NCBI GenBank assembly: GCA_002399265.1
Contig: DHDG01000042.1
Span: 14,927 to 28,373 of the forward strand
DNA from: Firmicutes bacterium UBA4882
Lineage (GTDB): Bacteria; Bacillota; UBA4882
Direction of reading: 5' to 3'
DNA: 13,447 nt
Shown here piece after piece: positions 6,796-13,447 of this stretch. How positions within the stretch are numbered: position 1 is the first letter of the stretch; every line of letters starts with the position of its first letter. The position numbers were made by a program, and so were the translations under genes. Under the pieces are notes generated by a model. It made no database searches, was not told where the DNA came from, and worked only from the letters and a program-made list of their open reading frames with translations.

Positions 6796-8889
6796 ATGAT
6801 GCACAATTCACGGCATGGCAAAAGACTGTTGATCTTGATCAGCGTTTCATTTCTGACTGCATTGGCTGGTTCCGTACAGGCTCAATTTACGACTCTTGCT
6901 CAAACTCAGGCTCAAGCTCAAACTCAGGCCAAACCGACCATTTATAAGTATGAAACGGTCTATGCCACACTCAATAGTAGTGGTGCCGTTGCGGACATAA
7001 CCGTAGTGGACTGGCTCCGAATATACGGTACCGGCCGCTTCGAAATATTAGATCCTACCAAACTGACCGGAATTCAGAATTTGAGAGGACCCGAACAGCC
7101 GACCTCCACTGCCAAAGGATATGTCTGGAATGTCAACTCATCGGGAGTAACTGATATCCAATACAGCGGTAAGTCGGATCTGCCCTTGCCATTAGTTGTG
7201 GGACTGTCATACAAACTGAATGGCAAAGCGGCCAAGGCAGAAGATATCATCGGTCGTTCCGGTCATGTAGAGATAGTCGTTAAAATAACAAACAAGCTCG
7301 GACCTTATACGCAGGAAAACGGCGCACCGGCTGTTTATATGCCAATGACAGTCATTTCTTCCGTGGAAATTGGCATGGATACCTGTTCGAACATTACTTC
7401 CGATTCGACAATGTCCACACTCATCGGCAGCAAAATGCGCTATCAATGGCTCGCTTTTCCGGATCCAGTGGCAGAAATGCGTTTTTCGTTCGAAAGCGAA
7501 GAAATTCATCTGTCAGCCTTTGATATTGTGTTAGTCCCGCAAATGCCCACCATTGCGCAGCTGGATTTTTCCGCGCAGCTGATTCCGCTCCAGAGTGCTC
7601 TGGAACAATTGGATATTGCAATGGGAGAAACTTTGGCAGGCAGTCACCAAATATATAAAGGACAGAGCGAGTTAAGCGGCGGCCTTGTGACGCTTGAAAA
7701 AGGGCTGGCCGATCTGCTGATCCTGTCCACAGCGCATTATGAAATTTTGCACGCCATTAACAATCAACTCAGCCCCTTCTCCAAAGATAAGCTTACACAG
7801 GTTTCATCAAGCTTTGACTTATTGGCGCAAGGGCTCTCTCAGGCTTACGATGGTACCGGGCAGCTCCAGCAATTAAATGCCGTCCATCAGATGATTGTTG
7901 GCGAGCTCAAAAATGGACTTGCCGACCTGGATACTGAACAGCTAGCGCAGTTGCCGACCGCTGTGGACGAACTGGAGGATGGTCTTAAGAAACTGGAAGA
8001 CGGATTACGTCTGCTGGCGCAGGCCAATGAAGGCCAAGCCACGGTGATCCAAAAACTATATGAGGCCAATCTACAAGCAGTTGAAGGTCTGAAAGCCTTC
8101 GAGAAAAAGCACTGGATACTGAAAAACTCGAAGGAATACAAGGAAATGAAGGCTTCAGTTGAACTCCAGATTGAAGTACTCAAGGCGCTGATTGATGGCG
8201 GTGAATTGCAGAATCAACGCATCCCCGGACTCAAGGAAACTGCTGCCGGCGCATTATTGATGGCCGATGAAGTGCAGGGGGCGCGCGGCTCAGTCCACGC
8301 GCTGAATCTGAACATGGATGGAATGCTTACCAGTCTCTCAGATATGCAAACCGCAGTTGACATCTTGGCCCAGGGCGGAGAAATTAAAGGCCGCGCCGTG
8401 CCCGGGCTTGATACCGCCGGTACCGGGCTGCAAAGTCTGGCGGAAGGCCTGAATACGATGAAAACGTCTGTGAACTCCTTTATGGGACAAGTTGGAGAAA
8501 TTATGGGACTCGGCATTCTGCGGGACGCTATCTCAGCCATGCTTAATGGTGACGAGATTCAGGGCCAGACCATCCCCGACTTTAACACGATGATAACAGG
8601 TTTAAAGGCCGCACAGGCCGGGGTTGCCGCAGTACTGGATGGTTCCAAACAGCTCAGCAAAGGCCAGTTGCAGTTATCAGAAGGTTTCGGAAGAATCCGG
8701 GCCGAAGGCATTGTGCCAATTAGAACGGCAGTCAAGGAAGGCGTTGAAGAGTTGACCCGTCAAAACGCTGCTATGGGAATTATGGCGCGCAAGATGGAAA
8801 GTTATGATACATTTGCTGGCAAACCGCAGGAGGCGCTGGGCGAAGTGCGGTTTATGTTCCGTATTCCAGCGACTAAGCCCAAACCCTGA
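6796..8889 (+). CDS. Secreted coiled-coil repeat protein, partner of the MMPL transporter
   Basis: A 697-residue exported protein of unknown function. Seen: a Sec-type signal peptide (about 1-30, hydrophobic core LLILISVSFLTALAG, likely cleavage after VQA), a short Gln/Ala/Thr-rich stretch, an N-terminal beta-rich domain (about 45-250), then a long helical part (about 256-670) with Leu/Gly heptad-like patterning such as LEDGLKKLEDGL. Within it a unit of 58-59 residues is repeated three times around [GN]-[GD]-E-[LI] (E470, E529, E587) followed by a Pro-rich turn and Leu/Gly-rich helix. There is no C-terminal membrane anchor; the protein ends in a short strand and Lys-Pro tail. Overall it resembles the extracytoplasmic part of YhgE/Pip-like proteins but lacks their membrane helices. 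AGGAGG lies five bases before the ATG. Sitting between the MMPL pump and TetR suggests a periplasmic or surface adaptor for the pump; that is an inference. Confidence 0.8.
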   Translation: MMHNSRHGKRLLILISVSFLTALAGSVQAQFTTLAQTQAQAQTQAKPTIYKYETVYATLNSSGAVADITVVDWLRIYGTGRFEILDPTKLTGIQNLRGPEQPTSTAKGYVWNVNSSGVTDIQYSGKSDLPLPLVVGLSYKLNGKAAKAEDIIGRSGHVEIVVKITNKLGPYTQENGAPAVYMPMTVISSVEIGMDTCSNITSDSTMSTLIGSKMRYQWLAFPDPVAEMRFSFESEEIHLSAFDIVLVPQMPTIAQLDFSAQLIPLQSALEQLDIAMGETLAGSHQIYKGQSELSGGLVTLEKGLADLLILSTAHYEILHAINNQLSPFSKDKLTQVSSSFDLLAQGLSQAYDGTGQLQQLNAVHQMIVGELKNGLADLDTEQLAQLPTAVDELEDGLKKLEDGLRLLAQANEGQATVIQKLYEANLQAVEGLKAFEKKHWILKNSKEYKEMKASVELQIEVLKALIDGGELQNQRIPGLKETAAGALLMADEVQGARGSVHALNLNMDGMLTSLSDMQTAVDILAQGGEIKGRAVPGLDTAGTGLQSLAEGLNTMKTSVNSFMGQVGEIMGLGILRDAISAMLNGDEIQGQTIPDFNTMITGLKAAQAGVAAVLDGSKQLSKGQLQLSEGFGRIRAEGIVPIRTAVKEGVEELTRQNAAMGIMARKMESYDTFAGKPQEALGEVRFMFRIPATKPKP
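8191..8700 (+). repeat. Three-fold 58-59-residue protein repeat within the secreted protein
   Basis: Three units with cores GGEL (residues 468-471), GGEI (527-530) and GDEI (585-588) are each followed by a variable five-residue stretch, a Pro turn (IPGL, VPGL, IPDF) and a Gly/Leu-rich helix. Spacing between the conserved Glu residues is 59 and 58. The repetition is at protein level; the DNA copies have diverged, so the duplication looks old. The outer boundaries are approximate. Confidence 0.7.
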
Positions 8890-8916
8890 AAGGTTTCGGA
8901 AGGAGGGTAACACTCC

Positions 8917-9555
8917 ATGCACTATTCCGTAAATGCCCCCCGCAGGGATGAAAGAGTCAAGGACGGGGACGAAAAGGTTAATACCAAAGAAGTAATTTTT
9001 GAGCAGGCTCTGCGCATCTTCTCCGAAAAGGGCTTTGAAAGGGCTACTATCGAAGAAATCGCCGATCAGGCCGGTATTGCAAAGGGTACATTTTACTATC
9101 ATTTTAAGAGTAAATCCGAATTGTTTGAGTTTCTGCTGCAGCAGGGTACTCATATCCTTATGGACAATACTATGACCGCCCTGCAAAAAGGCGGTACAGT
9201 GGTGGAACGCCTCGAAGCGGTCATCAATGAGCTGTTATCCTTTTTCCAGGATTATCAGGAATTCTGCCGGATGATCTTTTCGGAGATTTTAGGCCCGGCT
9301 GCCGCCCCTACGCGTTGGGAGGAGATCTTCAAGCCGGACAGGCAGAAATACCTGCTCCCTGTAATCGAGCTGATCCGGGAAGGTCAGGAGCAGGGTATCA
9401 TCAGGAATATCAGTCCACAGACAGCCTTACAAGCCATTTTAGGCACAATCAGCACCATTGCCATGACTCAGATATTTCACGGCGAACATTTTGATAAAAT
9501 GAAGGTTTCCAGCCAAATTCGTGAAATCCTGTTTCATGGAATTCTGGTGGCCTGA
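8917..9555 (+). CDS. TetR/AcrR-family transcriptional regulator
   Basis: A 212-residue TetR-family repressor. Residues about 24-70 form the canonical DNA-binding domain: an opening helix IFEQALRIFSEKGF, helix-turn-helix ATIEEIADQAGIAKGTFYYHF (43-63) and KSKSELF after it. The remaining helical part is the ligand-binding and dimerisation domain and, as usual, is too divergent to name a ligand. About 20 hydrophilic residues precede the first helix, slightly more than typical; AGGAGGG nine bases upstream supports this ATG, and no later ATG would retain the HTH. It is the last gene of the MMPL operon, 27 bases after the secreted protein, and is followed by a strong terminator. It probably represses its own operon through the palindrome at 4631-4660, with relief when a compound exported by the pump binds. 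Confidence 0.93.
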   Translation: MHYSVNAPRRDERVKDGDEKVNTKEVIFEQALRIFSEKGFERATIEEIADQAGIAKGTFYYHFKSKSELFEFLLQQGTHILMDNTMTALQKGGTVVERLEAVINELLSFFQDYQEFCRMIFSEILGPAAAPTRWEEIFKPDRQKYLLPVIELIREGQEQGIIRNISPQTALQAILGTISTIAMTQIFHGEHFDKMKVSSQIREILFHGILVA

Positions 9556-9610
9556 GGCGCAGGCACCACAGTCGCGCAGGCGCTGACGGACTTTTATAGA
9601 TCAGGTATTT

Positions 9611-9640
9611 GCCAGTCGATCGCCGACTGGCTGTTTTTTT
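9611..9640 (+). terminator. Intrinsic terminator of the MMPL-tetR operon
   Basis: A perfect 8-base stem GCCAGTCG / CGACTGGC (9611-9618 and 9624-9631) with a five-base loop is followed by TG and seven T residues (9634-9640). It lies 56 bases after the tetR stop. Confidence 0.9.
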
Positions 9641-9770
9641 GCAGAAAAGCATTTGCTTTTGAAAAATGGCGACAGCCATAAAAGCCGCTCACCGATAAGG
9701 GGCTTGGATGAGCGGCCGTAAGCAAGAGATGTCGGCTATTGGTAATTAGCTTGGCTTTGCTTTTGGAATT
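9641..9770. other. Non-coding stretch between the tetR terminator and the tnpB right end
   Basis: No gene is supported here. It holds a perfect AAAAGC-attt-GCTTTT hairpin (9645-9660) and a 7-base inverted repeat GCCGCTC / GAGCGGC (9684-9690 and 9710-9716, 19-base loop). Read on the minus strand, the second hairpin is followed by TTTTAT and could end transcripts coming from tnpB. The right end of the element and the sequence matched by its guide should lie in or near this stretch. Confidence 0.5.
9680..9716 (-). terminator. Possible terminator of the tnpB/omega-RNA transcript
   Basis: On the minus strand a 7-base stem (9716-9710 with 9690-9684) with a long 19-base loop is followed by TTTT (9683-9680). 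The loop is longer than usual and the U run short, so strength is doubtful. It may predate the element as the terminator of a neighbouring gene. Confidence 0.4.
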
Positions 9771-9910
9771 GTTGCCGTTCTCTCTTCATAGACATTTGTC
9801 TTAGAGATTCCTGCTTCGTCCATCGGCACCGCCATAAGGCTGAACCTCCGATGTCTACAGGCGTGACTTCCCGGGGAACTCCCGGTAGTGACACTTAACC
9901 AGCCAGTGTC
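9771..9910 (-). ncRNA. Putative omega RNA (right-end element RNA) of the tnpB element
   Basis: TnpB nucleases use a guide RNA that overlaps the 3' end of their gene and runs to the right end of the element. Downstream of the tnpB stop, on the minus strand, three hairpins follow one another: CCGGG/CCCGG (9885-9881 with 9875-9871, five-base loop), CATCGG/CCGATG (9853-9848 with 9826-9821) enclosing an inner GCC/GGC hairpin with a 4-base loop, and AGAC/GTCT (9801-9798 with 9793-9790) within an outer CTCT/AGAG pair. GAAGCAGGAATC (9817-9806) lies just before the last hairpin; similar GAAGCA.GAA.C strings are, as far as I recall, common near the 3' end of Firmicutes tnpB elements. The exact 5' and 3' limits and the guide start cannot be fixed without comparing copies. 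Confidence 0.6.
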
Positions 9911-10995
9911 AAGAGGTTTTTCGCCGCGTTAATATCCCGATCATGATGCGTTCCGCAAGCTGGACATGTCCATTCGCGGATGGAAAGCGGCATTTTTTCC
10001 TGTACGGCACCGCATGCTGAACACGTTTTGCTGCTGGGGTAGAATCGATTTGCTACCACCAGCCGAGAACCGTACCACTTGGTTTTGTACTCAAGCTGCC
10101 GACGGAATTCTCCCCAGCCAACATCGGCGATATGCCGGGCCAGACACGCATTCTGCAGCATTCCGCTGACGTTCAGATCTTCCACCACGATCACTGACTT
10201 GGTTTTTGCCAGTTCCGTAGTGAGCTTGTGCAGGAAGTCTTGCCGAATATTGCGGACACGTCGATGAAGCCGAGCAAGCTGTAACGCAGATTTCTTGCGA
10301 TTCCGGGAGCCCTTTTGTTTACGGCTGTGCCGCCGTTGTCTGCGGCGAAGCAGCTTAAAATAGCGATTCAGCGGTTTTGGATCCGCGATTTTGACGCTCT
10401 CACTACCGCTGACGATGGTCGCGAAATGGCTCAAGCCGACATCGATACCAGCGGCCGGACCTTGCACCTGGATCGGATCGCAAATTTCCATCTCAACGGC
10501 CAGACTTACGAACCAACGATCTGCTTCGCGTCTTACAGTAGCCGAAAGAATTCGGCCTTGAACCTCCGTAGCCTCTTTAACACGTATTTTCCCAAACCGC
10601 GGCATCTGGATATGACGTTCAAAAACGTGAATCGCGCCCGTTAACCGGAAAGAATCATGACGACCTTTCTTCTTAAACTTTGGAAATCCAACTTTGCGCC
10701 CGGTTTTCAGTCCACGAAAGAAATTTTGGAACGCCCGGTCCAGATCACGTAAAGCTTCTTGCGGAGCGCATTTGGACACCTCATACATCCACGGAAGATC
10801 GACTTTCTTCAAAACGTTCAGTTCTCGGTGTTGTTCGATGGCATTAGTGCTTTTCTTTTCACTTTCCCACAAAGCAATGCGGCGCGCAAGGCCCCAGTTA
10901 TAGGCAAATCGGGCTGTCCCGGCATGCTTCGCAAGCAAAATGCGCTCATGGGTGTTGGGATCCAACTCATATCGGTAAGCACGGTTTATTAGCAT
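9895..10995 (-). CDS. tnpB: TnpB, RNA-guided endonuclease of an IS605/IS1341-type element
   Basis: TnpB is an RNA-guided DNA nuclease of IS200/IS605 elements and the ancestor of Cas12. The 366-residue protein appears complete: an N-terminal WED/REC-like part (about 1-175), then a split RuvC domain with all three acidic residues, D185 (GIDVGL), E272 (VVEDLNVSG) and D354 (DRDINAAKN), an Arg/Lys-rich bridge (about 215-250), and a CxxC...CxxC zinc finger (C325, C328, C344, C347). The ATG at 10995 is chosen because GGAGGT lies eight bases upstream and the protein then opens with the typical INRAYRYEL; an upstream in-frame ATG at 11100 would add 35 Arg-rich residues without family support. No tnpA (Y1 transposase) is nearby, so this is a solo tnpB element that cannot transpose without a transposase supplied elsewhere. 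Nuclease competence is predicted from intact residues only. Confidence 0.93.
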   Translation of the reverse strand: MLINRAYRYELDPNTHERILLAKHAGTARFAYNWGLARRIALWESEKKSTNAIEQHRELNVLKKVDLPWMYEVSKCAPQEALRDLDRAFQNFFRGLKTGRKVGFPKFKKKGRHDSFRLTGAIHVFERHIQMPRFGKIRVKEATEVQGRILSATVRREADRWFVSLAVEMEICDPIQVQGPAAGIDVGLSHFATIVSGSESVKIADPKPLNRYFKLLRRRQRRHSRKQKGSRNRKKSALQLARLHRRVRNIRQDFLHKLTTELAKTKSVIVVEDLNVSGMLQNACLARHIADVGWGEFRRQLEYKTKWYGSRLVVANRFYPSSKTCSACGAVQEKMPLSIREWTCPACGTHHDRDINAAKNLLTLAG

Positions 10996-11274
10996 ATTCG
11001 ATAACCTCCATCGCTTTTTGCGCCTTGTTACGGGCAAAACGCCGCCCATAGAGCCGTGCACAGAACGATGCAAGTCTCGATGCTCAATTATTATGGTCAT
11101 GCGCCTAATTTTCGCCGTGGTAAGGATCCTGACACAGAATAAACCGCTCGCGTCCCGGCGTAGGCGGTCAGTTTTGGCGCTGTAAAAATGTGATATATGT
11201 CGGATATACTATTTTATGAATCCCCGTCTGCCGCTGCCTACGCAAGCGATTGTGGCTGCTCAACTCACCGCCCA
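10996..11274. other. Non-coding flank between tnpB and tauE (probable left end of the element)
   Basis: No gene is supported in these 279 bases beyond the tnpB ribosome binding site (GGAGGT, 11009-11004). There is an ACCGC/GCGGT hairpin with inner CGC/GCG pairs (about 11143-11168); on the minus strand it is followed by TTTATT, so it may be a weak tauE terminator or a left-end hairpin of the element. The A/T-rich stretch 11186-11220 may be outside the element. The junction cannot be placed from one copy. Confidence 0.4.
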
Positions 11275-12027
11275 TCAGCTAAAGAACAGAATTTTGATCA
11301 TCAGTCCAGCTAAGACCAGCCCGAAAACCGGCTTAATGAGTGCTGCGCCTTTCTTGATGGCCAAACCGGAGCCGAGATAATTCCCAGCTATATTGCAGCA
11401 AGCCATAATCAGAGCTGGCAGAACCATTACTTTGCCTGCCAGCGCAAACGAAATCAGGGCCGAAATATTGCTCCCGAAATTGACCAGTTTGGCATTGGCG
11501 TTCGCGCGCAAGAAGCCGAATTTAAATATCAGCACAAACAAAAACACTAAAAATGTCCCGGTACCCGGACCGAAGAATCCGTCATAAAAACCGATTACGC
11601 CTCCTACGATGACCGCCATGACCCGGTCGCGCCGCGAGGCCTTCGTGAAATGATCTTCTGCACCAAATTGGCGCCTAAAAAAGGTTATGACGGCGACCAC
11701 TATGATCAACGGCGGAATCAGCATCATGAGTTTATCGGAAGGGATCAGCAGAGCAACCCGTGCGCCCCCTACTGATCCCACCAAGGCCGCGATCGCGGCC
11801 GGCACCGCGATTGAGGGCGTGATTAACCGGCGTTTCAGATAGCGGGCCACCCCCACTGACGTCCCCAGGCAGCTCTGTACTTTATTGGTGCCCAGGGCAA
11901 TATGCGGGGGGACCCCGGCTGCCAGCAATGCTGGCAGCGATATTAGCCCGCCACCCCCCGCCAGTGAATCAACCAGACCCGCAAAAAAACCGGCGCAGGC
12001 AAGGAATAAATATGTAGTTGCCGTCAT
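11275..12027 (-). CDS. TauE/SafE-family membrane transporter (YfcA-like)
   Basis: A 250-residue integral membrane protein of the TauE/SafE (UPF0721) family, associated with export or uptake of sulfite, sulfonates and small organic acids; the substrate of most members is unknown. About eight hydrophobic segments are visible. The family's internal duplication shows in GLVDSLAGGGGLIS (17-30) and GFYDGFFGPGTGTF (146-159), and in the matching LGTNK (45-49) and NAKLVNFGSN (178-187) segments. The ATG at 12027 is preferred over an upstream in-frame ATG at 12111 because GGAAG lies seven bases before it, the protein then starts directly with the first membrane helix, and the longer version would overlap the thiolase gene by 71 bases. 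It starts 13 bases after the thiolase stop, so the two are almost certainly co-transcribed. Confidence 0.9.
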   Translation of the reverse strand: MTATTYLFLACAGFFAGLVDSLAGGGGLISLPALLAAGVPPHIALGTNKVQSCLGTSVGVARYLKRRLITPSIAVPAAIAALVGSVGGARVALLIPSDKLMMLIPPLIIVVAVITFFRRQFGAEDHFTKASRRDRVMAVIVGGVIGFYDGFFGPGTGTFLVFLFVLIFKFGFLRANANAKLVNFGSNISALISFALAGKVMVLPALIMACCNIAGNYLGSGLAIKKGAALIKPVFGLVLAGLMIKILFFS

Positions 12028-12040
12028 ATGAGCACTTCCT

Positions 12041-13222
12041 TTACCGCTCGACGATGACGGCGATACCCTGGCCACCACCAATACACAAAGTGGCCAAGCC
12101 TTTCTGTGCATTGCGAGCCTTCATGGCATAGAGCAGGGTCACCAGGATACGCGCACCGGATGCTCCCACGGGATGACCGAGCGCGATGGCACCGCCGTTG
12201 ACGTTGACAAGTGCCGGATCCCAGCCCAACTCACGGGTAACTCCGAGCGATTGAGCGGCGAACGCTTCGTTAGCCTCAATCAGCTGCAGGTCCTTAATAC
12301 TCAGCCCTGCTTTTGCCAGAGCTTTCTTTGTGGCCGGTACAGGGCCCAGACCCATATACGCCGGGTCAACACCAGCTGAAGCGTAGGAACGAATGACTGC
12401 CAGAGGAGTAACACCAAGCTGCTGAGCTTTCTTGGCGGAACAAACTACGACAGCAGCAGCTCCGTCATTAATTCCAGAAGCGTTGCCAGCCGTAACCGTG
12501 CCCCCGTCCTTTTTGAAGGCCGGGCGCAGCTTCGCCAGCTGCTCCAAGGTCGAACCGGCACGCGGAAACTCATCCGTATCGAAAACGACCGGGTCCCCTT
12601 TACGCTGCGGGATCATAACCGGTGTTATTTCTTCTTTGAAATGTCCGCCTTTGATAGCCGCTTCAGCCTTATGCTGACTGGCCAGTGCAAATTGATCTTG
12701 TTCTTCGCGGGTGATACCATATTTTTCTGCGACGTTCTCCGCTGTAATACCCATATGACAATTGCCTGTCGCGCAGGTGAGACCGTCCTGAATCATTGAG
12801 TCCACAATTTGATCATGGCCCATCCGATAACCGGCACGCGCTTTTGGCAGCAAATACGGGGCCAGGGACATGTTTTCCATTCCACCTGCCACTACTAACT
12901 CGGCATCGCCGATCGCCACAGCCTGCGCCGCCAAGGCAATCGCTTTCAAGCCTGAACCGCAAACCTTGTTTACCGTCATCGACGGTACTTCAAAGGGAAT
13001 ACCCGCTTTGAGTGAGGCCTGCCTGGTTGGATTCTGGCCTAATCCGGCCTGCAAAATCTGACCCATGATTACTTCATTGACTTCTCCCGGGGCGGCGTTG
13101 GCGCGCTGCAGCGCTTCCTTAATAACGACCGTTCCCAAATCAACCGCCGGCGTATTAGCAAGGGTTCCCATAAAGCTTCCGATTGCGGTCCGTACCGCAC
13201 TGGCAATGACTACTTCGTTCAT
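12041..13222 (-). CDS. Acetyl-CoA C-acetyltransferase (thiolase II)
   Basis: Condenses two acetyl-CoA to acetoacetyl-CoA, or the reverse, in the cytoplasm; it feeds butyrate/butanol, polyhydroxybutyrate or ketone-body routes or degrades acetoacetyl-CoA. The 393-residue protein is full length for biosynthetic thiolases. Catalytic residues are all present: C88 in NKVCGSGLKA, N318 in NEAFA, H350 in GHPVGASGAR and C380 in CIGGGQG. The N-terminus (MNEVVIASAVRTAIGSF) is the classical thiolase start, and GGGAGGAG lies about five bases before the ATG. It is the first gene of a two-gene operon with the TauE/SafE-family protein. None of the usual partners (3-hydroxybutyryl-CoA dehydrogenase, crotonase) lies downstream, so the pathway cannot be decided here. 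Confidence 0.96.
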   Translation of the reverse strand: MNEVVIASAVRTAIGSFMGTLANTPAVDLGTVVIKEALQRANAAPGEVNEVIMGQILQAGLGQNPTRQASLKAGIPFEVPSMTVNKVCGSGLKAIALAAQAVAIGDAELVVAGGMENMSLAPYLLPKARAGYRMGHDQIVDSMIQDGLTCATGNCHMGITAENVAEKYGITREEQDQFALASQHKAEAAIKGGHFKEEITPVMIPQRKGDPVVFDTDEFPRAGSTLEQLAKLRPAFKKDGGTVTAGNASGINDGAAAVVVCSAKKAQQLGVTPLAVIRSYASAGVDPAYMGLGPVPATKKALAKAGLSIKDLQLIEANEAFAAQSLGVTRELGWDPALVNVNGGAIALGHPVGASGARILVTLLYAMKARNAQKGLATLCIGGGQGIAVIVER

Positions 13223-13363
13223 TCATACTCCTCCCAGAAAATAGTCGGCCGTTGGCCATATGAAACGAGATTCAACAAGCGAGCCGTTTGTACCTTCTGT
13301 CAGCTGCGTTTTTCATGTTTTCGTTTATGATTTTGATTGGCCTCAAATTTGTTCGTATTTCGA

Positions 13364-13391
13364 ATTATAATCGGTTGCGTCAGCCTGTCAG
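13364..13391 (-). promoter_or_regulatory. Probable promoter of the thiolase operon
   Basis: On the minus strand CTGACA (13391-13386) and a perfect TATAAT (13369-13364) are separated by 16 bases. The start site would be near 13357, giving a leader of about 135 bases before the thiolase ATG. I see no recognisable riboswitch or terminator in that leader. Confidence 0.6.
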
Positions 13392-13403
13392 TGGGGCTAT
13401 AAT
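13375..13403 (+). promoter_or_regulatory. Possible plus-strand promoter reading out of the window
   Basis: TTGCGT (13375-13380) and a perfect TATAAT (13398-13403) are separated by 17 bases. The boxes interleave with those of the divergent thiolase promoter, so polymerases would compete. It reads toward the GGGGAC repeat and whatever lies past the right edge. Confidence 0.45.
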
Positions 13404-13415
13404 TAATACATGTGG

Positions 13416-13447
13416 GTTGCAACTGGGGACACAAGGGGACGGTTCTT
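13416..13447 (+). repeat. GGGGAC-rich repeat resembling RAYT/REP-associated sequence (cut by window edge)
   Basis: The last 32 bases contain the palindrome GTTGCAAC (13416-13423) and two GGGGAC copies (13425-13430 and 13435-13440) with a 10-base period, ending in GGTTCTT. Strings of the form GGGGACacaGGGGACGGTTCT are, from general knowledge, a dispersed repeat in many Clostridia and Deltaproteobacteria and often flank IS200-like REP-associated tyrosine transposase genes. A RAYT gene may therefore follow to the right, but none is in the window. Confidence 0.55.

Larger units (their letters stand above)
9771..11240 (-). mobile_element. Solo tnpB insertion element (IS605 family, IS1341-like group)
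   Basis: The unit comprises tnpB, its 3' structured region and an upstream non-coding flank. It lies between the terminator of the plus-strand tetR operon and the 3' end of the minus-strand tauE gene. IS605-family elements have no terminal inverted repeats or target duplications but carry subterminal hairpins. The hairpin near 9782-9806 is a candidate for the right end; the left end is unclear. Boundaries are approximate. Confidence 0.6.

Noticed and set aside
9556..9600. GCGCAGGC direct repeat after tetR
   Set aside because: Two imperfectly placed copies only; no symmetry or known motif, probably chance.
9731..9831. Short minus-strand frames after tnpB (a 25-residue frame starting in the omega-RNA region and a 17-residue frame starting MKRERQQF)
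   Set aside because: Both lie within the structured or flanking right-end region, lack a good ribosome binding site and are too short to support; they may be remnants or chance.
10996..11100. N-terminal extension of TnpB from an upstream ATG
   Set aside because: The internal ATG has a strong ribosome binding site and the typical family N-terminus; the extension is basic and family-unlike.
1..13447. CRISPR array, tRNA or rRNA genes
   Set aside because: No regularly spaced direct repeats and no cloverleaf or rRNA-like sequence was seen on either strand.

Overview
The window looks like chromosomal DNA of a Bacillota (Firmicutes) bacterium, most likely an anaerobic clostridial or Negativicutes-type lineage. 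The evidence is strong GGAGG-type ribosome binding sites, canonical TTGACA/TATAAT promoters, a comEA-comEC competence pair, a DUF503 (YlxP) gene, a short LUD-domain lactate-utilisation-like gene and a clostridial-type thiolase. Base composition is balanced by eye. The genus cannot be fixed from the sequence alone.

Layout. (1) Positions 1-4453, minus strand: a co-directional run read right to left as LUD-domain protein, Nif3-family protein, DUF503/YlxP, comEA and comEC. comEC starts at 2061, overlaps the comEA stop by 4 bases and stays open to base 1, so its C-terminus lies outside the window. (2) Positions 4598-9640, plus strand: a self-contained operon with a textbook promoter, an imperfect palindrome just after the -10 box, an MMPL/RND-superfamily transporter, a secreted coiled-coil protein with a three-fold 58-59-residue repeat, a TetR-family regulator and a strong intrinsic terminator. 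(3) About 9660-11240, minus strand: an IS605/IS1341-type solo tnpB element. It has an intact RuvC triad and zinc finger, and a structured 3' region that probably encodes an omega (right-end) RNA. No tnpA is present. (4) Positions 11275-13222, minus strand: an acetyl-CoA acetyltransferase followed by a TauE/SafE-family membrane protein. (5) Positions 13364-13447: overlapping divergent promoters and, at the extreme right edge, a GGGGAC-rich repeat like those that flank REP-associated tyrosine transposase (RAYT) genes.

How the parts work together. ComEA and ComEC are the DNA receptor and the inner-membrane channel for transformation. The TetR operon looks like an autoregulated export module: the pump, an extracytoplasmic partner, and a regulator that probably binds the operator at the transcription start. 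The tnpB element sits between the terminator of that operon and the tail-end of the thiolase operon, a neutral intergenic site. The least described parts are the secreted repeat protein paired with the MMPL pump and the putative omega-RNA region of the solo tnpB.
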